Assembly (NCBI GenBank): GCA_002383105.1
Contig: DFXC01000039.1
Span: 1 to 5,140 of the forward strand
Origin: Hyphomicrobiaceae bacterium UBA4118
Lineage (GTDB): Bacteria > Pseudomonadota > Alphaproteobacteria > Rhizobiales > Methyloligellaceae
Length of the DNA: 5,140 bases
Reading direction: 5' to 3'
The translations under genes were made by a program, and so were the position numbers. Positions 1 through 5,140 of the stretch are shown here, one piece after another; position 1 is the first letter of the stretch; every line of letters begins with the position of its first letter. The notes under the pieces are model-generated. The model was given only the letters and a program-made list of their open reading frames with translations, did not search any database and had not been told where the DNA came from.

Positions 1-464
1 CGCAGCACCTTCACCCATTTGCCCTTTTCGAGGTCCTTGTAGTGCTCGAAGAAGTGCCCGATCTGCTCGACCAGGATTTCGGGGAGGTCGCGATAGCTGC
101 CAACCCGCTTGTAGTAGGGATGTAGCTTGTCGGTGGGCACGGCGATGATCTTCTCGTCGACACCCTTCTCATCCTCCATGAGTAGCGCGCCGATCGGCCG
201 CGCGCGCACGACCGCACCAGGCGCTACCGGCGTGGGCGCGATCACCATGCAGTCGAGAGGATCGCCGTCCTCCGACAGCGTATGGGGGATGAAGCCGTAA
301 TTGGCCGGATAGAACATGGCGGTGTGCAGGAAGCGGTCGACGAACATGGCGCCGGACGCCTTGTCCACCTCGTATTTGACCGGCGCGCCGCCTTGGGGGA
401 TCTCGATGACGACATTCACCTCGTGCGGCGGGTTTTCGCCAACCGGTATGTGGGAGAGATCCAT
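1..464 (-). CDS. ppa: Inorganic pyrophosphatase, family I (C-terminus cut by the window edge)
   Basis: Soluble cytoplasmic enzyme that hydrolyses pyrophosphate to two phosphates with Mg2+, pulling nucleic acid, protein and nucleotide-sugar synthesis forward. The frame is open from ATG at 464 to the window edge, giving 154 residues; family I bacterial enzymes have about 175, so roughly 20 C-terminal residues lie outside. The signature EDGDPLD (65-71) is intact. Every active-site residue of the E. coli enzyme that I can place occurs at E. coli number plus one: E21, K30, E32, R44, Y52, Y56, D66, D68, D71, D98, D103, K105, Y142 and K143. The protein therefore looks catalytically complete so far as visible. 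The start fits the family N-terminus (MDLSHIPVG), although only a weak GGA-type ribosome site precedes it. It lies 48 bases downstream of trxB on the same strand, so co-transcription is possible. Identity is near certain. Confidence 0.97.
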   Translation of the reverse strand, partial: MDLSHIPVGENPPHEVNVVIEIPQGGAPVKYEVDKASGAMFVDRFLHTAMFYPANYGFIPHTLSEDGDPLDCMVIAPTPVAPGAVVRARPIGALLMEDEKGVDEKIIAVPTDKLHPYYKRVGSYRDLPEILVEQIGHFFEHYKDLEKGKWVKVL

Positions 465-512
465 GGTCCGTCGTCCGTGATTGCGAGGAACGAAGGCGAG
501 GCGGAGAGCGGA

Positions 513-1490
<978 letters not shown>

Positions 1491-1569
1491 TCAGGTAGGT
1501 TGGAAAGAGGTAAGCGCAAGGGCGCTCGCGCGCAAGCCACGCGGTTTGCACGGGTTGGTGAGCGGCGAT

Positions 1570-2496
1570 TTAGGCTTCGGTGTCAAGGCCAAGCGCGCGC
1601 CTGATGGCAGAGGCAACGACCTCAGTGTCGTTGATGGGCGCGTAGGTCCAGGCCTCGAGGCGGCCGGTGAAGGGGCGGGTGGCGCCACGCTCCTGCATCA
1701 GGGTGTGGAAGCGCGCCAGCCGGCGCGAGTTGCCCTTCAGGCGCTGCACATAGACCGGCTTGTCGGTGCCTGCCGCCTCGGTGACCATGTTGACCGAATC
1801 CTCGGTGGCGACGATGGCGTCGGCGAGGGCAAGGAAGGCGAAGTAGGGATTGTCGCCGGTGCCGTCCCAGACGATATGGGGCACGTCCTTGATGGCGGCG
1901 GACAGCGCGGCAAGCGCCTCCGGCGAGGTGCGACCCGACGGCGTCACGAGCAGCGACGCGCCGTTCTCGTGGGCGAGGCGCGCGAGCTTCGCCCCAAAGG
2001 AAGCGGCATCCTCGGGCGGGAAGCTGAAGGCCTGGCTCTCGCCGCCGAGCAGCACCGTGACGTGCGGGTGGGGCAGGGAATCGAGCTGGACCGCAAAGCC
2101 CTTGGCCGCGTCGGCGAGACGCGGGCCGGTGACGCTATGCACCGCGCCGAAAGTCGTGATCACATTCCGGCCTTCGAAATTGTCGTGCACCGGCGCCGCC
2201 ACGAGATCGAAGAGCTCGGGCGGCACCCTCGGATTCTGGATGTGGAGACCAAAGGCGGAAGCCGCCCGCTTGATCGCAAGCGCGATGGGCACGCTTCGCC
2301 TGCCGATGGAGATGACGAGGCGGGGCCAGGGGGGCGCGAGCGGCTTGTTGGACTCGACCGAACGAAGGAGGCGCTCGGGCGGCACGTGGATTTGCAGCCG
2401 CGCCGGCAGAAGCCGCATGGCGCCTTTGATACGCACGCGCTTCAGGCTGAAGGGAAGGCCCACGGCCTCGGCCACGGCGATGCCTTGCGCCTCCAT
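1570..2496 (-). CDS. ELM1-family protein (mitochondrial fission ELM1-like, DUF1022/COG3660); true N-terminus lies upstream
   Basis: Belongs to the family named after plant ELM1, a factor in mitochondrial fission; in bacteria its role is not established, and a glycosyltransferase-like fold has been suggested. From the first in-frame ATG (2496) there are 308 residues. Family-like segments are ISIGRRS (62-68), IQNPR (86-90), DLVAAPVHD (97-105), the TTFGAVH stretch (114-120), LLGGES (149-154), TPSGRTSPE (185-193) and the long GDNPYF...ATEDSVNMVTEAAGTDKPV region (214-248). I see no signal peptide or membrane segment. The ATG at 2496 is doubtful: it has no ribosome site, and the same frame upstream reads KTRIVTDGSVG, matching the conserved TDGxxGxExQ start of the family. 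No ATG, GTG or TTG exists in that frame before it, so the 5' end is probably frame-shifted at the A5 run (plus-strand 2526-2530). Stop is TAA at 1572-1570. It is probably first of an ELM1-trxB-ppa group. Family assignment is firm; function is unknown. Confidence 0.88.
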   Translation of the reverse strand: MEAQGIAVAEAVGLPFSLKRVRIKGAMRLLPARLQIHVPPERLLRSVESNKPLAPPWPRLVISIGRRSVPIALAIKRAASAFGLHIQNPRVPPELFDLVAAPVHDNFEGRNVITTFGAVHSVTGPRLADAAKGFAVQLDSLPHPHVTVLLGGESQAFSFPPEDAASFGAKLARLAHENGASLLVTPSGRTSPEALAALSAAIKDVPHIVWDGTGDNPYFAFLALADAIVATEDSVNMVTEAAGTDKPVYVQRLKGNSRRLARFHTLMQERGATRPFTGRLEAWTYAPINDTEVVASAIRRALGLDTEA

Positions 2497-2557
2497 GCCG
2501 ACGGAGCCGTCGGTTACGATCCGGGTTTTTGGCCCCTGGCCTTGCGGCTGGCAGCAA
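2497..2557 (-). other. Probable displaced 5' coding end of the ELM1-family gene (frame break at an A5 run)
   Basis: Bases 2497-2532, read in the ELM1 frame, encode PKTRIVTDGSVG directly before the ATG at 2496, and TDG is the conserved family N-terminus, so this stretch should be translated. A TTG at 2557, one frame away, has GAGG (2567-2564) six bases upstream and encodes MLPAARPGAK up to the A5 run at 2530-2526. Removing one A would join it to TRIVTDGSVGMEAQ and give a 328-residue protein. The alternative is an ATT or other start in the third frame with one A missing. The sequence alone cannot tell a sequencing error from a true mutation or slippage. Confidence 0.55.
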
Positions 2558-2655
2558 TCAGAGCCTCGGCACCCTGCGGCGCGGGGTGCGCAGCTGGTGG
2601 CTCGGAGGGTGTCTCCCCAGCGCCGCCAAAACTTCCGGAACGTAAAACGCTCAAT

Positions 2656-2672
2656 TTCTTTTCGATTCTTTT
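2656..2672 (+). repeat. Helically phased direct repeat of TTCTTTT
   Basis: TTCTTTT occurs at 2656-2662 and again at 2666-2672, so the two copies share the same face of the helix. They lie in the AT-rich core about 98-114 bases before the lrp start. This could be a bent-DNA or regulator-binding element; chance in a T-rich stretch remains possible. Confidence 0.4.
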
Positions 2673-2755
2673 GGCTGGAGGACTTAAAATTGCGCGGGGT
2701 GCGCCCGAGTCACGGTGCCCGCGCCGCCTTCTAGCCCGTGGTCCCCCAGTCGTCC

Positions 2756-2761
2756 AGGGAG
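2756..2761 (+). promoter_or_regulatory. Ribosome binding site of the lrp-family gene
   Basis: AGGGAG sits eight bases before ATG at 2770. It decides the start: the same frame stays open far upstream, to about 1444, but that stretch is antisense to the ELM1-family gene and the intergenic region, and the Lrp homology begins only at this ATG. Confidence 0.75.
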
Positions 2762-2769
2762 CAGCTATC

Positions 2770-3291
2770 ATGCGTTCAGCCCGCCTCGATGCCACCGACT
2801 GGCGGATTTTGCGTGAACTTCAGGCCGACGGCCGCATCACCAATGTCGATCTCGCCCGCAAGGTGGGGATCTCCGCGCCGCCCTGCTTGCGTCGCGTGCG
2901 TGCGCTGGAGGAGGCCGGGATCATCAAAGGCTTCACCGCGATCCTGAACGACAAGGCGCTCGGCTTCGACGTGACGGCCTTCGCCATGGTCGGGTTGCAC
3001 AGCCAGGCCGAAGCCGATCTGATCGCCTTCGAGGAGCGGGCGCGGAGCTCTCCCATCGTGCGCGATTGCTACATGCTCTCGGGCGAGATCGATTTCCTCT
3101 TGAAGTGCGTGGCGCCCGACTTGAGCGCCTTTCAAGATTTCATCATCCACGAGCTGACCGCGGCGCCCAATGTGGCAAGCGTCAAGACCTCGCTCGTCAT
3201 CCGCGCCTCGAAGCACGCGGCGGGCGTGCCCATGGAGCTTGCGGGCGAGGGGAGCGCCGCGGCAAGACCGGTCGAGCGCGCGCCGACGTGA
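2770..3291 (+). CDS. Lrp/AsnC-family transcriptional regulator
   Basis: DNA-binding regulator of 173 residues, close to the usual 150-170. Residues about 5-65 form the winged helix-turn-helix: LDATDWRILRELQADGRI, then the recognition region ISAPPCLRRVRALEEAGII (34-52). Residues about 68-145 form the RAM effector-binding domain, with the typical CYMLSGEIDFLLKC (100-113) and the FQDFIIHELTAAPNV helix (121-135). Family members assemble as dimers to octamers and respond to amino acids. The last 20 or so residues are an Ala/Gly/Glu-rich tail beyond the conserved domain. It is divergent from the ELM1/trxB group and 25 bases upstream of the asparaginase gene on the same strand, so it may regulate itself, the divergent genes, or asparagine use; the ligand cannot be read from the sequence. 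It resembles the conserved Hyphomicrobiales Lrp protein found near trxB, as I recall from related genomes. Confidence 0.95.
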   Translation: MRSARLDATDWRILRELQADGRITNVDLARKVGISAPPCLRRVRALEEAGIIKGFTAILNDKALGFDVTAFAMVGLHSQAEADLIAFEERARSSPIVRDCYMLSGEIDFLLKCVAPDLSAFQDFIIHELTAAPNVASVKTSLVIRASKHAAGVPMELAGEGSAAARPVERAPT

Positions 3292-3316
3292 CGGGCCCTT
3301 CTCTCCCGGCAGCGTC

Positions 3317-4396
3317 ATGAACGAGACTGTGTCCGGCAACCCCATCCTCGTCGAGGTCACGAGAGGTTCGCTCGTCGAGAGCCGCCATTCAGGTGCCATC
3401 GCCATCGCCATCGCCGACGCACAAGGGCATCTGCTGCTCGGGCTCGGCGACGTCGGACGCCCGGTCTTCCCGCGCTCGGCCGTCAAGGCGCTGCAGGCCA
3501 TTCCTCTCGTCGAGAGCGGGGCTGCCGATGCCTTTGGGCTTGGCGAGGACGAGCTTGCCGTGGCTTGCGCCTCTCACAGCGGCGATGCCGTTCATCTCGA
3601 AGCGGTGAGGAGCCTTCTGGCCAAAGCGGGACTCGATGAAAGCGATCTTGCCTGCGGCGCCCATTGGCCGGTAAGCGAAGCCGCGACGCGGGAGCTGATC
3701 CGCGCCGGACGGCGCCCCCAAGCCATCCACAACAATTGCTCGGGCAAGCATGCCGGCATGCTTGCGACAGCGGTCTATCTCGGGCTCGATCCACGCGGCT
3801 ACGAGCGGCCGGACCATCCGCTGCAAGTTATGATCGCGCGAATCATTTCAGAGACTTGCGGGGTGGAGCTCGAGCGGGCCCGCATCGGCATCGATGGCTG
3901 CTCGGTGCCGACCTGGGCGCTGCCGCTCGGCGCTCTGGCGCAAGGCTTTGCGCGACTTGGGACCGGGGAGGGGCTCAGCCCTGAACGGGCGCGCGCCGGG
4001 CAGAGGCTCGTGCAGGCCTGCTTTGCCTCACCGGTCCTCGTCGCCGGCGAGGAGCGCTTCGACACGATCGTGCTGCGTGACCTTGCGCCTTCCGCCTTCG
4101 TCAAGGGCGGCGCCGAAGGGGTGCACTGCGCGGCGCTGCCCGAGCTTGGGCTTGGGATCGCGCTCAAGATCGACGATGGCGCAAAACGCGCGGCGGAGCT
4201 GGCTCTAAGCGAAGTGCTCGCCGCGCTCTTGCCTCAGGCAAGACCGGTCCTGGCCAAACAGCTTGCGGGCGAGGTGCTGAATTGGCGGAGCATCAGCGTC
4301 GGGCGCGTCGCCGCAAGCGCCGAACTTGAGCGGGCGGTTGGCACGCTCAATGAGCCTCGCAGCCATGTCAGGGGCCAGCTAGCGGGCGATGTTTGA
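3317..4396 (+). CDS. L-asparaginase, Rhizobium etli type (asparaginase II family, PF06089)
   Basis: Predicted to hydrolyse L-asparagine to aspartate and ammonia in the cytoplasm; no signal peptide is visible. The 359 residues match the roughly 360-residue family typified by inducible R. etli AnsA, which is unrelated to the E. coli AnsA/AnsB fold. Family residues are all visible: the Ser-Lys tandem RSAVK (S54, K57), CASHSGD with S86, NNCSGKHAGML with C141 and K144, DGCSVPTW with C195, and K263 in FVKGGAEG. S54, K57, S86, C141, K144 and C195 fall exactly six residues after the R. etli active-site and zinc-ligand numbers I recall (48, 51, 80, 135, 138, 189). An active enzyme is therefore expected. 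The ATG at 3317 has only a weak GGCAG ahead; a GTG at codon 5 is an alternative. It may be co-transcribed with the lrp-family gene, and its 3' end overlaps the convergent beta-helix gene by 18 bases. Odd point: an exact GCCATC triplet at 3395-3412 encodes the AIAIAI run. Confidence 0.94.
   Translation: MNETVSGNPILVEVTRGSLVESRHSGAIAIAIADAQGHLLLGLGDVGRPVFPRSAVKALQAIPLVESGAADAFGLGEDELAVACASHSGDAVHLEAVRSLLAKAGLDESDLACGAHWPVSEAATRELIRAGRRPQAIHNNCSGKHAGMLATAVYLGLDPRGYERPDHPLQVMIARIISETCGVELERARIGIDGCSVPTWALPLGALAQGFARLGTGEGLSPERARAGQRLVQACFASPVLVAGEERFDTIVLRDLAPSAFVKGGAEGVHCAALPELGLGIALKIDDGAKRAAELALSEVLAALLPQARPVLAKQLAGEVLNWRSISVGRVAASAELERAVGTLNEPRSHVRGQLAGDV
3395..3412 (+). repeat. Three tandem GCCATC hexamers inside the asparaginase gene
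   Basis: Three perfect GCCATC copies encode Ala-Ile pairs in a predicted beta-strand near the N-terminus (residues 27-32). A change in copy number would keep the frame, adding or removing two residues. Probably a small in-frame expansion with no regulatory meaning. Confidence 0.6.
3744..3765. repeat. Perfect 22-bp palindrome over the asparaginase metal-site codons
   Basis: The half site GCAAGCATGCC (3744-3754) is followed directly by its exact reverse complement (3755-3765), with no spacer. It lies over the codons for GKHAGMLA, including metal-site K144. Part of the symmetry follows from the amino acids: Lys-His-Ala and Gly-Met-Leu codons mirror each other when the third bases are chosen as here. 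Whether it has any role at DNA or RNA level is unknown. Confidence 0.8.
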
Positions 4397-5140
4397 GTAG
4401 ACCGCGAGGTTGCGGTAGGCCTCGGCGCTGGCGTGGGCAAGATCGGGGCCGATCGGCGTCGGGCCATTCATGGCGCGGATCGCCCCGTCCTTCGACCCCG
4501 TGATCAGATTATCGGTGATAAGAGCCGTACCGGCCGACGGATCGGTCGAGACGCCGATGCCGATATGGGCGTTGCGGATGAGATTGTCGGTGACGCGCGG
4601 AGATAGCTGACCCAGCCGATGGCGATGCCGAAGCCGGGAGCGTTCTCGATCACGTTGCCGCTCACCACGGTATCGGCCTCGATGGAGATGCCGTTGCCTC
4701 TGGAGTCGGGGTCCTTGCGGAAGAACAGGTTGCGGACCAGGTTGCCCTGCACGACGGCAAGCCGGCCGCCGTCGTTGAAGTTGGTCACCGTGATGCCCGT
4801 GGCCGCCTTGTCGACGATGTTGTTGGCGATCACAGCGCCCTCGAAGGCGAACTCGGCATAGAGCGCGACCTCGCCTAGCCGGGCACAGGAATTGCCGATC
4901 ATCTGGCAATTAGAGCCTGAATTGGAGCGGATCGCCGAGAAGGCGCAATCGGCGATGCGATTGCCGCTGACCATCACGCTCCCTGCGCGAAACACATTTA
5001 CGCCATTGCCGTTCTGCCCATCGCCGCCGCTCTTGGCGGCAATGCGCTCAATGCGGTTCGACGTGACGATGGTGCCGTCCTCGCCGGCGTCAGAGCGCCA
5101 CACCAGGATGCCGTTATCGCCGCAGTCGCGCACATGGTTA
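4379..5140 (-). pseudogene. TAT-translocated beta-helix repeat protein, TIGR03808-like, frame-shifted; N-terminus outside the window
   Basis: The C-terminal part of a repetitive right-handed parallel beta-helix protein resembling the TIGR03808 family (twin-arginine signal followed by repeats, common in Hyphomicrobiales). The signal peptide would lie beyond 5140 and is not seen. The visible part is built of turns of about 20-25 residues with recurring (V/I)xxNxI and G(I/V)xV motifs, such as MVSGNRIADC, VIANNIVDKA, VVSGNVIENA and VTDNLIRNA; GEVALYAEFAFEGAVIANN is typical of the family. The frame holds from the edge to about 4597, where it breaks after GWVSYLR; the adjacent frame continues the same repeat pattern (RVTDNLIRNAHIGIGVS) to TAG at 4381-4379. 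Without the correction the product would end at 4504 in an unrelated Arg/Ser/Pro-rich tail. Missing bases number one, or one plus a multiple of three. The function of the family is unknown. This may be a sequencing error rather than a true pseudogene. It converges on, and overlaps, the asparaginase gene. Confidence 0.82.

Larger units (their letters stand above)
2558..2769. promoter_or_regulatory. Divergent intergenic region with AT-rich core between the ELM1-family gene and lrp
   Basis: This is the only sizeable non-coding stretch in the window. Its middle (about 2640-2691) is clearly AT-rich against GC-rich flanks, as expected for a divergent promoter region. It holds an 8-bp palindrome TTCCGGAA (2633-2640), two copies of TTCTTTT exactly ten bases apart (2656-2662 and 2666-2672), a GATTC site (2664-2668) of the kind methylated by CcrM, and TTAAAAT (2684-2690), a possible -10 for lrp. 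No good -35 is visible at the right distance. For the ELM1 direction, TTGAGC (2654-2649) could be a -35, but the -10 seventeen bases on (TTTTGG) is poor. I see no terminator or small gene here. Lrp-family proteins often bind their own promoters, so autoregulation is plausible but inferred. Confidence 0.5.

Noticed and set aside
1514..1536. GCGCAAG repeated in the ELM1-trxB gap as a possible regulatory repeat or hairpin
   Set aside because: Two seven-base copies in a CG-rich stretch with weak pairing and no U-run; not distinguishable from chance.
3170..3316. Upstream extension of the asparaginase frame into the lrp-family gene (408 residues)
   Set aside because: The added Arg/Ser-rich residues are an out-of-frame reading of lrp; family length and N-terminus agree with ATG 3317.
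3292..3316. Possible terminator hairpin between the lrp-family gene and the asparaginase gene
   Set aside because: Only a four-base CGGG/CCCG stem and no T-run; more consistent with co-transcription.
4379..4909. A separate Arg/Gln-rich 176-residue minus-strand gene overlapping the beta-helix gene
   Set aside because: Only its last 72 residues carry the beta-helix pattern; the earlier part is an out-of-frame reading. It is the continuation of one gene after a frame break.

Overview
The window is a GC-rich (about two thirds by eye, not computed) chromosomal segment. It most resembles an alphaproteobacterium of the Hyphomicrobiales (Rhizobiales) type. The evidence is the close fit of several proteins to families I know from that group: an ELM1-family protein beside trxB, an Lrp regulator with the ISAPPCLRRVRALEEAGII signature, a Rhizobium etli-type asparaginase, and a TAT-translocated beta-helix repeat protein of the TIGR03808 kind. 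The organism assignment is inference from protein resemblance; no rRNA or tRNA gene is present.

Layout. Positions 1-2496 hold three genes on the minus strand, transcribed right to left: an ELM1-family protein (1570-2496), thioredoxin reductase trxB (513-1475), and the N-terminal 154 residues of inorganic pyrophosphatase ppa (1-464, cut by the window edge). A divergent intergenic region (about 2558-2769) has an AT-rich core and separates them from two plus-strand genes: an Lrp/AsnC regulator (2770-3291) and, 25 bases later, an asparaginase of the metal-binding R. etli type (3317-4396). From the right edge, a minus-strand beta-helix repeat gene runs back to 4379, so its 3' end overlaps the asparaginase 3' end by 18 bases.

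How the genes fit together. ppa and trxB are housekeeping genes: pyrophosphate removal and reduction of thioredoxin with NADPH. The ELM1-family protein has no established bacterial function. The Lrp-family regulator sits head-to-head with the ELM1/trxB group and directly upstream of the asparaginase, so it may control either or both in response to an amino acid; that is inference. The beta-helix protein is unrelated to its neighbours and is probably exported.

Two genes have broken reading frames. The ELM1 gene encodes its conserved N-terminal TDG motif upstream of the first possible in-frame start, next to a run of five A. The beta-helix gene shifts frame near 4597. Two lesions in 5 kb suggest sequence or assembly errors as readily as real mutation. 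I found no mobile element, CRISPR array, RNA gene or defence-type system, and I do not think this window holds a new multi-gene system. The best leads are the two frame breaks, a perfect 22-bp palindrome over the asparaginase active-site codons, and the helically phased repeat in the divergent promoter region.
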